Of a stretch of DNA of 7,987 nt, positions 1 through 5,851 are shown in pieces. Every line of letters starts with the position of its first letter. The stretch's first letter is position 1. Under the pieces are notes generated by a model, which was given only the letters and a program-made list of their open reading frames with translations, was not told where the DNA came from and did no database searches. Position numbers and translations under genes: made by a program. Source of the stretch: Pelotomaculum sp. (GTDB lineage: Bacteria > Bacillota > Desulfotomaculia > Desulfotomaculales > Pelotomaculaceae); the NCBI GenBank assembly GCA_003489345.1, contig DNIT01000032.1, positions 291 through 8,277 of the forward strand. Direction: 5' to 3'.

Positions 1-39
1 ACCAGGGTGAGTCGGGAGACGGTACTCTGTCTCATACAT
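1..39 (-). CDS. possible start of a downstream gene, cut by the window edge
   Basis: Just after the glycosyltransferase stop codon the minus strand has a Shine-Dalgarno-like AGAGG (44-40), then ATG at 39-37 and another ATG at 35-33. The second has the better spacing (4 nt) and would begin MRQSTVSRLTLV; the first would begin MYETEYRLPTHPG. Both frames stay open to the window edge, but only about a dozen codons are visible. The 12-16 nt gap from the preceding stop would fit an operon. No family can be assigned from so little sequence, and a chance open frame is possible. Confidence 0.3.
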   Translation of the reverse strand, partial: MYETEYRLPTHPG

Positions 40-51
40 CCTCTGAAGGGT

Positions 52-2268
52 TTAAAGGGTTACCTCATATAATACGTTTTCGTTCTCCCTGCCCATAGGA
101 CCACTACTCTGGGAAGAGCCTGTTTGCCAATCTTCCCTTGGCACCTCCGTACTGTTGGCGCGGATCCACTCTGTCACTTCGCTCGAGCCGCCCCTGCCGC
201 CGGAGCCCGACGGAATTAAGAAGTATTTCACTTCCTTGTCAGCCACCATTTGCTGCAATTTCTCGACCGTGAGGATGGGGTCGGAACCGCTGAAACCGCC
301 CATGGCTATAACGGCTTTGCCGGTTTCAATGATATAAGCCTCGGCCGTGGAGGCCTCGGTGGTGGCAAACAGGATCGTTTCCCCCGTATTATTTCTGGTC
401 ACATATTCCAGTAATTTATCGTTCACACTTAAACCCTGCCACCCGCCGCCGCCCTGTCTTTGGCCGAAGCCCTGCTGTTCGGGGCCGGCTTGCGGCAGAG
501 AGCTGTTGTCGCCATATAATAGAGGCGTAGCCGACCAGTACAACGGCGCCGCCAGCAGTACCAGCATCCCGGCCATAGCGGCCATGGCAGTCAACTTTTG
601 TTTTTTGGATGCCAGGACAAAGACCAGTGCCACTCCAAGGCCTGCGGCCCCGATACCGACGGACCAGCCTGCACCGATTTGCTTTTGGTAAGGCTGCAGT
701 ATATACAGTTGAAAAGCTGTTGTCACCAGAATAGCCGCCGGTAAAAGCCACTTCTGCCAACCTTCCCGGTCACGATACTGGTTCCAAAGCGCAACCCAGC
801 CTGCTCCGGCGAGCGCCGCAATAGGCGGGGCAAGCATGATCAGGTAATAGTGATGGAAAAAGCCCGCTACGCTAAAAAATACCATTCCCGGAATCAACCA
901 TGCCAGCCAGAACAATGTCTCTTTTTCTTTATCCGTAAGCTCTCTTCTGCGGCGCAGGCCGGCCAGCAATCCTGCGCAGGCGAACGCTACAAAGGGCAGC
1001 AGCCAGCTGATTTGTCCGGAAAGCGCGGATTGGAACAGCCGCAGCGGACCGGGCTGGCCGGTACCAAACATACCGCCGCCCCCTTGACCGGGGGGACCGC
1101 CCCCGCCGGGCATTTGACCCTGCCTGCTGTTGTTGCCTCCGGGGGCAAAGCCTCCCGGCCCGTTGTTTCCGTCCTGAGGCGGCTGCTCCGGCATATTGGC
1201 GCCATCCTGCTGCCCGTTGGGTATGTTGCCGGCCTGAGGGGCTTGCTGCTGGTTGGAGGTGTAACTCCCATCCTGCTGCAATCGTTGTTCAGGTGTGCTG
1301 CTTCCGTCTTGCTGTATTTGTTGCCGGCTAGACATGCTGTATTCGTTTTGCTGACGCCCCGTGCTTGTGCCATCGTCTCTTATTCCCTCAGCAGCCGGCT
1401 GCCTTTGCCCTTGCTCCGGAGCAGCGCCGCCCGGACCCATGCCTCCCCTGCCCATTCCCTTCAGGCGCTGGATCCCGTTATAGCCCAAGGCCAGTTCCAA
1501 TACGGAGTTCGTTTTGCTGCCTCCGATATACGGGCGGTTTTTCTGGGGAACGAGCTCTACGGCAACAGCATAGGACGCGGACACTCCGGCCAGGACAACT
1601 GTTGCCGCCGCAAGGACAGCCAGTTTCTTTTTCCAGGCGCCCTTGAACGCAAGCAGGTACAACAAGTAAAAAGCCGGTACGACCATGTAGGCTTGCAGCA
1701 TCTTCATATTAAAGCCGACACCGATCATAGCAAAGGCTCCAAGGAGCCAGGGCAGTTTCTGCTCACGGATCCCCCGGAAAAGCATCCAGGCAGCGACCAG
1801 GAGTGTAAATACCAATAAGCTGTCAATATTATTGGTCCGGCTCACCGCGACAGCAACCGGCGTACAGGCGATAATCAAGCCGGCGAGCCGGGCGGCCGTT
1901 TTACCGAAGGTCGGTTTGACCAAAATATACATCAGCAAAACAGAGCCGACACCGGCCAAAGCCTGCGGGAGAATGACGCTCCAGCCGTGCACCCCGAAGA
2001 TATAGGCGAATACCGTCTGGACCCAAAACGTGACCGGTGGCTTATCCACCGTAACGTACCCGGCTGGATCAAGCGATGCGTAGAAAAAGTTGTGCCAGCT
2101 CTGCAGCATACTGGTTACGGCCGCAGTGTAATAGGCATTGGCGTACTGCTCCTGCCAGATGTTGAAAATATTTAAGAAAGCGGCTAACAAGGCAATGCCG
2201 ATCAGAAGCCCGTCTAAGCGTCGGCCTTGTTCCAGTCTCATGGTCATGTCCCCCCACTTAACGCTCAT
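52..2268 (-). CDS. GT39 (PMT/ArnT-like, YkcB-type) membrane glycosyltransferase
   Basis: Predicted polytopic membrane glycosyltransferase that would move a sugar from a polyprenyl-phosphate carrier to an extracytoplasmic acceptor; donor and acceptor are unknown. Family marks are the first-loop NAYYTAAVTSMLQSWHNFF block (44-62) with VTVDKPP (72-78), the RTNNIDS segment (144-150), and many hydrophobic helices (about 20-35, 80-165, 173-207, 215-236, 418-437, 452-471, 475-492, 507-525, 533-552, 560-575). A low-complexity extracytoplasmic insertion occupies about 271-408. The C-terminal soluble domain carries the GKAVIAMGGFSGSDPILT block (650-667). The 738-codon frame starts at 2268 but has no ribosome site there; a GGGGGG run (2256-2251) lies before ATG codons at 2247 and 2241, so the real start is probably Met8 or Met10. 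A terminator upstream suggests its own promoter. A YkcB-type role in envelope glycosylation is inference from family. Confidence 0.9.
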   Translation of the reverse strand: MSVKWGDMTMRLEQGRRLDGLLIGIALLAAFLNIFNIWQEQYANAYYTAAVTSMLQSWHNFFYASLDPAGYVTVDKPPVTFWVQTVFAYIFGVHGWSVILPQALAGVGSVLLMYILVKPTFGKTAARLAGLIIACTPVAVAVSRTNNIDSLLVFTLLVAAWMLFRGIREQKLPWLLGAFAMIGVGFNMKMLQAYMVVPAFYLLYLLAFKGAWKKKLAVLAAATVVLAGVSASYAVAVELVPQKNRPYIGGSKTNSVLELALGYNGIQRLKGMGRGGMGPGGAAPEQGQRQPAAEGIRDDGTSTGRQQNEYSMSSRQQIQQDGSSTPEQRLQQDGSYTSNQQQAPQAGNIPNGQQDGANMPEQPPQDGNNGPGGFAPGGNNSRQGQMPGGGGPPGQGGGGMFGTGQPGPLRLFQSALSGQISWLLPFVAFACAGLLAGLRRRRELTDKEKETLFWLAWLIPGMVFFSVAGFFHHYYLIMLAPPIAALAGAGWVALWNQYRDREGWQKWLLPAAILVTTAFQLYILQPYQKQIGAGWSVGIGAAGLGVALVFVLASKKQKLTAMAAMAGMLVLLAAPLYWSATPLLYGDNSSLPQAGPEQQGFGQRQGGGGWQGLSVNDKLLEYVTRNNTGETILFATTEASTAEAYIIETGKAVIAMGGFSGSDPILTVEKLQQMVADKEVKYFLIPSGSGGRGGSSEVTEWIRANSTEVPREDWQTGSSQSSGPMGRENENVLYEVTL
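1045..1458 (-). repeat. low-complexity Gly/Gln/Pro/Asp-rich insertion inside the GT39 gene
   Basis: These codons (residues about 271-408) encode a hydrophilic stretch almost free of hydrophobic helices. It begins Gly-rich (GMGRGGMGPGG), passes through an imperfect QQDG-type repeat (QQDGSSTPEQ, QQDGSYTSNQ, QQDGANMPEQ, PQDGNNGPGG), and ends in a second Gly/Pro-rich block (GGGGPPGQGGGGMFG). It sits between the conserved LALGYNG segment and the next membrane helix (GQISWLLPF), so it should be an external loop. Gly-rich loops at this place occur in YkcB-type proteins; the Gln/Asp repeat looks like a local expansion. The antisense frame here is open for over 300 codons only because of this composition. 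Confidence 0.85.
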
Positions 2269-2313
2269 GTTTATTGAGCTACAGCTATAAACAACCCCAG
2301 GTACTATACGTGC

Positions 2314-2340
2314 CTTATATCATAATGATAACCAATTCAA
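2314..2340 (-). promoter_or_regulatory. putative promoter of the GT39 gene with overlapping palindrome
   Basis: On the minus strand TATAAG (2319-2314) is preceded by TG and one base, giving an extended -10 (TGATATAAG). A TTGAAT hexamer (2340-2335) lies 15 nt upstream, shorter than ideal. A perfect palindrome, TATCAT-A-ATGATA (2318-2330 on the plus strand), overlaps the -10 and could be an operator. The site is 50-75 nt upstream of the likely GT39 start, and no other gene begins in that space. Prediction by eye only; the AT-rich context raises the chance of false matches. Confidence 0.35.
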
Positions 2341-2442
2341 CTGAATGGACACTTAACAGAAACTGAATATTAAATGAAAGACGGCTGAATATACGCTGAA
2401 AAAAACCCTGCTTTTTGATCCTCCAGAAAGTTTTCCTGATGC

Positions 2443-2490
2443 AAAAAACAAAACGGCATTCATGCACCGGTAAACCGTGCATAGTGCCGT
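2443..2490 (-). terminator. rho-independent terminator after the HExxH gene
   Basis: The minus strand folds into a long imperfect hairpin. The outer stem is ACGGCA/TGCCGT (2490-2485 with 2458-2453), followed by a small internal loop. The inner stem is ATGCAC/GTGCAT (2482-2477 with 2467-2462), around a short loop. The hairpin is followed directly by a T-rich tail, TTTTGTTTTTT (2453-2443). Hairpin plus U-tract in this orientation marks transcription ending between the HExxH gene and the GT39 gene, so the two are probably separate units. Confidence 0.75.
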
Positions 2491-2653
2491 CATTAAAGCT
2501 GGCTCTCCATATAGACAAAAAGATATTTTTAATTACTCAACTATCTCACTTGAAAAATAGCCTTAAACCCTTGATATAACTGGGTTATTTGATAGAAAAG
2601 CAACAAAAGACACCCTCGTCTTGGTAAAATAGAATTCCTGATAATCACTTCTT

Positions 2654-3798
2654 TTACACCCCTTCTCCCAGGAAAGCTCCCAATCCGTTTTTCAGTAATT
2701 GTTTTTCCATATTTTCAGAGGCTAACTCAATAAAATTCATTTTCGAAAGGGCCAACAACATTTTATATTTCCCCTCGCCCTGATACATCCCCGGACCATA
2801 TTTTTCACTGAAAGTCTCCAGGTTCCGGGCCGCATCTTTGACATAAGCAGTTAATGCTTCAAAAGCGTCGCCGGATAATTCCTTGTTTTTTAAGTAATTA
2901 ACCAGCCTGCCGCCTGAACGGAAAACAGGATAATTTTCCAGACCCATGAAGCAGAGAAACCAACGTGCCATATAACTGCCGGCAGCAGCGACTATCCCCA
3001 TGTAATCGGCAATCAGTTCGTCCAGTAAATGGTCGCGGGCTGAGCCAAAAAAGCGCAGCGTGCAGTAGTGCGCAGCTTCATGTTCCCGGCGAATAACCAG
3101 GGATACCGCCTCCATTCAGCTTCGGGAATACCCAGCATCCAGGCGGGGACGTTGCTGTATTCCTTATCGCTTAATAGGAAAAAAATGTCCTGGTATAGTT
3201 CCGGCCGGGACTTCATTTTTTCAAATTCAAATCTCCATAAAAAATCCATGTTTTCCTTATAACCGTTGTCACTATGCCATTTTTCTTTGTACTTCTTTAC
3301 CCTGTCCCAATTGTTATAGCCTTTAATCATACATGCACCCATGGACGGTGGTATTGATACAGGCTCATTCTTGTAAAAAAACACACGCACCAGGGTTTCA
3401 AAATCCTTCCTGTTTCTCACCTGGATTACAGGTATTCTGCCGGCAATTGTTTGATAAAGATATACTTCAATGTTACCGGGCTCTTCCAGTTCAATCCCCG
3501 TCGCTCCCGGCATTAAGACGGCGTCCGGTCCTCTCCCGATTGCCGTCTGGTAGCCGGAGCTCTTACTTATACCTTCTTTAACCGGAAAATTAAGCTGCAC
3601 CAGTTTGTTTTTCAGCACAGTCAGAGGACTTTTCACGTGAATATCGCTTATGTACTCCTCCCAGGCTTCCACGAATGGTTCATCCGTCAAGGGAATCTCC
3701 CGCCACAGTTTAGCATGGGTATGATCGAAATGATTCTCTAAAAGAAACGACAATTGTTCATGCACCGACCCGCACTCCTCTGCCATCAACTCGCTCAA
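2654..3798 (-). pseudogene. HExxH-motif protein of unknown function, broken by one -1 frameshift
   Basis: I do not recognise the family. Two minus-strand frames (3798-3013 and 3115-2654) overlap and join cleanly if one base is re-read at TGG (3114-3112): ...PEAEW then EAVSLVIRREHEAAHY..., giving about 381 residues. The first part is soluble and acidic, with many aromatic residues. The second carries HEAAH (about 240-244) followed 17 residues later by Glu in LLDELIADYMG, a layout like the HExxH...E zinc site of gluzincin metallopeptidases; helical segments follow. There is no signal peptide. The TTG start (3798) overlaps the TGA of the ABC remnant, and ATG at 3786 is an alternative start, so the gene was probably coupled to an ABC transporter. 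The slip site (GAATGGAGG) is not a canonical slippery heptamer, which favours a one-base deletion or sequencing error over programmed shifting. Peptidase function is inference. Confidence 0.7.
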
Positions 3799-3917
3799 AC
3801 CAGCTGGCGCCTGGCCAGCTCGGCAAATACTCCGTTCATTCCCATCAACTTGTTATAAGTCCCGCTTTCAATGATCTTTCCTTTATCAAGGACGATGCTC
3901 CTGTCACAGTTGACAAA
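3795..3917 (-). pseudogene. C-terminal remnant of an ABC-exporter ATPase
   Basis: The last ~38 residues of the chimeric frame, from NCDRSIVLDKGKIIESGTYN to FAELARRQLV, match the end of the nucleotide-binding domain of type I ABC exporters. The DRxIVLDKGKIxExGT strand-turn lies just after the H-loop, followed by the terminal FAELxxRQ helix. The Walker A, Walker B, signature motif and H-loop are all absent, so the fragment cannot bind or hydrolyse ATP. Its TGA stop overlaps the TTG start of the HExxH gene, a sign that the intact ABC gene once stood directly upstream of that gene. The upstream part was apparently lost in the deletion that joined it to the M56 remnant near 3910-3917. Confidence 0.75.
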
Positions 3918-4292
3918 ATAGAAATGCCATGCGGCAAAAAGGATTGCTCCCACAAACCAAACGAACAAAATCACTTCAACAGACAAGTGTTTTTTCATTA
4001 CAGCATCTACCCCATCCATCGTGTCTACAAAACCGTTTGATGGGAATGCCTTTTGGATAAATAGGCTGTTGGGAATGATCGTTTTGAATAACAGGCTGAA
4101 CCAAAGACAGCTTTCCGGCAAAAAGGGAAACAGGTATGAGAAAAAAAAGATTGCCATTTTCCCAATTCGGTATTGCCACTTCGCGGGAAAAATTTTCGCC
4201 GTTACAGGCCGAAAGAGCAGCATCAACCCAACAACTGTACTTCCCGCTAGCTTATCATTTTTGCTGCCAAAATGAAAGATGGTTCCTCCTTT
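3910..4292 (-). pseudogene. BlaR1/MecR1-like M56 membrane protein, truncated and multiply frameshifted
   Basis: The N-terminal membrane region of an M56 (BlaR1-like) sensor can be pieced together from three minus-strand frames. A consensus ribosome site AAAGGAGG (4292-4285) has no usable start after it. Then come KMIS in one frame and LAGSTVVGLMLLFRPVTAKI in the next (shift near AGCTAGC, about 4250). After an eight-T run (4148-4141) the frame changes to LIPVSLFAGKLSLVQPV. It returns around 4030-4050 to the first frame for VDAVMKKHLSVEVILFVWFV and GAILFAAWHFYF. Intact M56 proteins continue with a cytoplasmic HExxH peptidase domain and often a sensor domain; both are absent here because the sequence switches to an ABC ATPase end. 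No BlaI-like repressor gene is next to it. The ATG at 4355 that opens the longest frame lies inside a hairpin and is not a credible start. Confidence 0.7.
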
Positions 4293-4344
4293 AACAGAGG
4301 TAGGTATGCCAGCACCGGGTATATTAGGGGGCTTGCCCTTTAAT

Positions 4345-4378
4345 AAGCGCGGCATTTAGATAGCCAAATGCCGCGCTT
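4345..4378 (-). terminator. perfect 13-bp inverted repeat, probable terminator
   Basis: AAGCGCGGCATTT (4345-4357) and AAATGCCGCGCTT (4366-4378) are exact reverse complements around an 8-nt loop. On the minus strand the hairpin is followed by a short TTATTAAA tail. It lies 70-100 nt downstream of the Mpv17-like gene stop and before the ribosome-site relic of the M56 pseudogene. The U-tract is poor, but stem stability and position fit a terminator for the Mpv17-like gene. Confidence 0.6.
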
Positions 4379-4384
4379 GCTAAT

Positions 4385-4410
4385 ACAGGACAGCCAAAAG
4401 GCTGCCCTGT
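4385..4410 (-). terminator. second hairpin after the Mpv17-like gene
   Basis: ACAGG-A-CAGCC (4385-4395) pairs with GGCTG-C-CCTGT (4400-4410) around an AAAA loop, giving ten pairs with one A-C mismatch on the plus strand (a G-T wobble in the minus-strand RNA). It lies 38 nt downstream of the Mpv17-like stop. No clear T-run follows on either strand, so alone it is a weak terminator; with the next hairpin it forms a tandem pair that could terminate or protect the 3' end of the mRNA. Confidence 0.45.
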
Positions 4411-4447
4411 GCGTAGTACTCACTGGATGCTTGTATTTTTAAAACAA

Positions 4448-5161
4448 CTAACTGTTGGCTTTCCTTTTCGCAAAGGAAAGGATTCCGCCCAAAGCAATTC
4501 CTAAGGCCGCCGCCGCCAAAACCCTGTAAACGGGTGGAAGCATAAATACAATGGTATGCGCGGGCACCCAGAAGAAAGGTAAGGTTTTGGCATAAACAAA
4601 CTTAATAAGATTATCAAGACCCATGTTTTTAATAACTTCATCTGCAGTGGGTTTGGCGCCGTTGCTAAAATACAAATCAATATACGTGTCAGTGAACCTA
4701 TGAACACCCATCAAGGTTATTCCGAACGTAAAGTTCATGATTAAACTCGTGAAAAATGCAGAAACGATTGGGTAGCCGTTTCCAGGCAATAGTCCATTTG
4801 CTAATGCCGCATTAGCGCCGGCATTGAAAATTGTAAACGAAAGCGTAATACCCATCCCAAAAATTCCCCAAAGGATCGACTTATAGATAGCGCCTTTTGG
4901 CTTAACCCAGTCACCCATCACAATTCGCGTGCCCAGCCAGTCACCCATTGAGGCTAAGATAAAAAATTTAATAAAACCCATTAAATAGGGATGAGCTGTT
5001 GTCAGCGTTACAAAAACCTTGTTCGTTGGCGGATAAATTAAGAACGCTGCAACAACAGCGAGTATCGCCAACCAGATCATATCCCCCGTATGCAATCCCT
5101 TTTTCGTTGTTACCACTCCCGAACCAATACTGGCAAGATTCTTTCTCTCAATCATTCGCAA
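4448..5161 (-). CDS. Mpv17/PMP22-like integral membrane protein
   Basis: A 237-codon protein with about four to five hydrophobic helices (roughly 28-44, 57-72, 93-112, 132-150, 205-230). The C-terminal block LPFFWVPAHTIVFMLPPVYR (194-213), followed by a last helix ending ILSF, follows the pattern of the Mpv17/PMP22 family (W-x-P...F...P..YR...LS). The earlier AHPYLMGFIKFFILASMGDW (56-75) recalls the family's HP...GD segment. Eukaryotic members sit in peroxisomal or mitochondrial inner membranes and are proposed channels; bacterial function is unknown. The frame opens at TTG (5161), but ATG at 5155 is two codons inside; neither has a good ribosome site (GGG upstream at best). Hairpins follow the stop, and the nearest promoter-like site is about 320 nt upstream, so it looks monocistronic. 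The family call is from memory of the motif, not an alignment. Confidence 0.7.
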   Translation of the reverse strand: MRMIERKNLASIGSGVVTTKKGLHTGDMIWLAILAVVAAFLIYPPTNKVFVTLTTAHPYLMGFIKFFILASMGDWLGTRIVMGDWVKPKGAIYKSILWGIFGMGITLSFTIFNAGANAALANGLLPGNGYPIVSAFFTSLIMNFTFGITLMGVHRFTDTYIDLYFSNGAKPTADEVIKNMGLDNLIKFVYAKTLPFFWVPAHTIVFMLPPVYRVLAAAALGIALGGILSFAKRKANS

Positions 5162-5305
5162 CCCATTTTACAAATGCATTAATGGAACAGTGCTCATTCG
5201 TGTTATAGCTTAGCTTTAACAATATTAGGAGCTATTTTAAAATAATTGGAGCGCAATACTCTGCTGCCTCACCTCACTCTTGCTGTTAAGCATACTTATC
5301 TAATT

Positions 5306-5467
5306 CTAAGGTAAGCAAGATATATGCCAGTAAAAGCCCGCTGGTTGTTTTGAGCTGAAACGCAAGCGCCTGCCGTCTTTAAGTCCCCTGGCTCTGTGGC
5401 ATAACAAGCATACCGGCATCAGGCCGCTTTTTGTCAAATGAATAAAACACAAAATCAAAGTGTACAT
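5306..5467 (-). CDS. doubtful small Cys-rich ORF
   Basis: A 53-codon frame begins at ATG 5467-5465, shortly downstream of the promoter-like site. It has a hydrophobic start (MYTLILCFIHL) followed by a CLLCHRARGLKDGRRLRF segment with a CxxC pair and a C-terminal PAGFYWHISCLP. The residue pattern and codon use look more gene-like than most frames in this region, but there is no ribosome site and I do not recognise a family. It could be a real small zinc-binding-type protein, the tail of a decayed gene, or chance. The same frame stays open further upstream to 5617. Confidence 0.2.
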   Translation of the reverse strand: MYTLILCFIHLTKSGLMPVCLLCHRARGLKDGRRLRFSSKQPAGFYWHISCLP

Positions 5468-5483
5468 TTTTTTAACAAAATTT

Positions 5484-5512
5484 ATTATATCATCAGTATT
5501 TGTACAGGCCAA
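5484..5512 (-). promoter_or_regulatory. extended -10 promoter on the minus strand
   Basis: TATAAT (5489-5484) is an exact -10 hexamer with an upstream TG plus one base (TGATATAAT). TTGGCC (5512-5507), four of six matches to TTGACA, lies exactly 17 nt upstream. It points toward the Mpv17-like gene about 320 nt away, with only the doubtful small ORF in between. TGTACA palindromes lie just inside the -35 (5501-5506) and 18 nt downstream of the -10 (5461-5466), 40 bp apart, and may be operator half-sites. Confidence 0.55.
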
Positions 5513-5556
5513 GGTATTGGCTCGCCGACTGCAGCCCCTGCTTTTTTCAAAGGAGG

Positions 5557-5582
5557 CTTTTCCCTGTAAACTTTTCCCTGTA
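5557..5582. repeat. 12-nt direct repeat, 14-nt period
   Basis: CTTTTCCCTGTA occurs at 5557-5568 and again at 5571-5582, separated by AA. The second copy runs into a TGTACA palindrome. The pair lies between the minus-strand promoter and the GT39 fragment. It could be a protein-binding site upstream of the promoter, a slippage duplication, or part of the decayed sequence; nothing seen decides between these. Confidence 0.5.
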
Positions 5583-5632
5583 CAGCGGACTGTTTTGGGC
5601 AAGCTCCAACGTGCCATTGCGCTGCGACAATT

Positions 5633-5817
5633 CTTGCCTCACCTATTGCGGAGCTCGCCGGAAGGGGCTGGATTGAGCTTTGGAAGCGTATCGTAATCGG
5701 GAAGGTTGGGAGAAGTGAATTTTATCGGCGGGTATTCTGATGAGAACAGCTTTTCAACGGCATATACTGCAGCCTTACCAAAAGCAAATCGGTGCAGGCT
5801 GGACCATCGCATCGGGG
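5633..5817 (+). pseudogene. fragment of a second GT39 glycosyltransferase gene
   Basis: Read on the plus strand, this 185-nt stretch aligns with the reverse complement of 648-834 inside the intact GT39 gene (residues about 479-540), with roughly 85% identity by eye. A 41-nt block is identical (5762-5802 against 704-664). A one-base gap near 5687 shifts the frame, and in the restored frame a Trp codon of the intact gene is TGA (5716-5718). The restored translation includes REGWEK, then HILQPYQKQIGAGW, against REGWQK and YILQPYQKQIGAGW. Both ends are abrupt: no clear homology before about 5630 or after about 5817, 34 nt from the stop of the convergent oxidoreductase gene. It is too diverged for a very recent copy, so it is likely the remains of a paralogue. 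Confidence 0.85.
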
Positions 5818-5851
5818 GACTGGCCTGGCCGCTATGACGGCCGTAGTTTGT

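Larger units (their letters stand above)
2269..2653. other. intergenic region between the HExxH gene and the GT39 gene
   Basis: This 385-nt AT-rich gap contains no convincing gene. A 67-codon minus-strand frame (2518-2315) crosses the terminator hairpin and has no homology I recognise. The stretch holds, in minus-strand order, a weak hairpin just after the HExxH gene (AAGAC/GTCTT, 2622-2607, followed by TTTTG), a second short inverted repeat (AACCC/GGGTT, 2586-2566), a strong terminator (2490-2443), and a promoter-like region with a palindrome (2340-2314). Confidence 0.6.
5162..5632. other. gene-poor AT-rich region upstream of the Mpv17-like gene
   Basis: This 470-nt stretch contains no confident gene. 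It holds a promoter-like site on the minus strand (5512-5484), three TGTACA palindromes (5461-5466, 5501-5506, 5579-5584), a 12-nt direct repeat (5557-5582) and a doubtful 53-codon frame (5467-5306). It may contain the leader of the Mpv17-like gene and debris next to the GT39 fragment. I see no riboswitch or known small RNA motif, although an RNA leader of about 315 nt would be long. Confidence 0.5.

Noticed and set aside
850..1818. 322-codon open frame on the plus strand
   Set aside because: It lies wholly antisense to the GT39 gene and stays open because of the Gly/Pro/Gln-rich codons opposite. It has no ribosome site or recognisable domain.
2315..2518. 67-codon minus-strand frame in the gap before GT39
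   Set aside because: It runs through the terminator hairpin and its T-tract and ends within the putative promoter. No family features are visible.
2566..2622. Possible insertion-sequence end made of short inverted repeats
   Set aside because: The repeats are only 5 bp each. I found no transposase, no matching opposite end and no target duplication.
3112..3115. Programmed -1 ribosomal frameshift in the HExxH gene
   Set aside because: The switch site reads GAATGGAGG, with no X XXY YYZ heptamer, and I saw no strong downstream stem. A one-base loss is simpler.
3795..4355. 186-codon frame read as one intact membrane protein starting at ATG 4355
   Set aside because: The start lies inside a 13-bp hairpin without a ribosome site. 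The body mixes a shifted M56 sequence and an ABC ATPase tail, so it was described as two remnants.
5160..5480. Riboswitch upstream of the Mpv17-like gene
   Set aside because: I looked for cobalamin, c-di-GMP and Moco-type conserved cores and saw none. Only the long leader suggested it.
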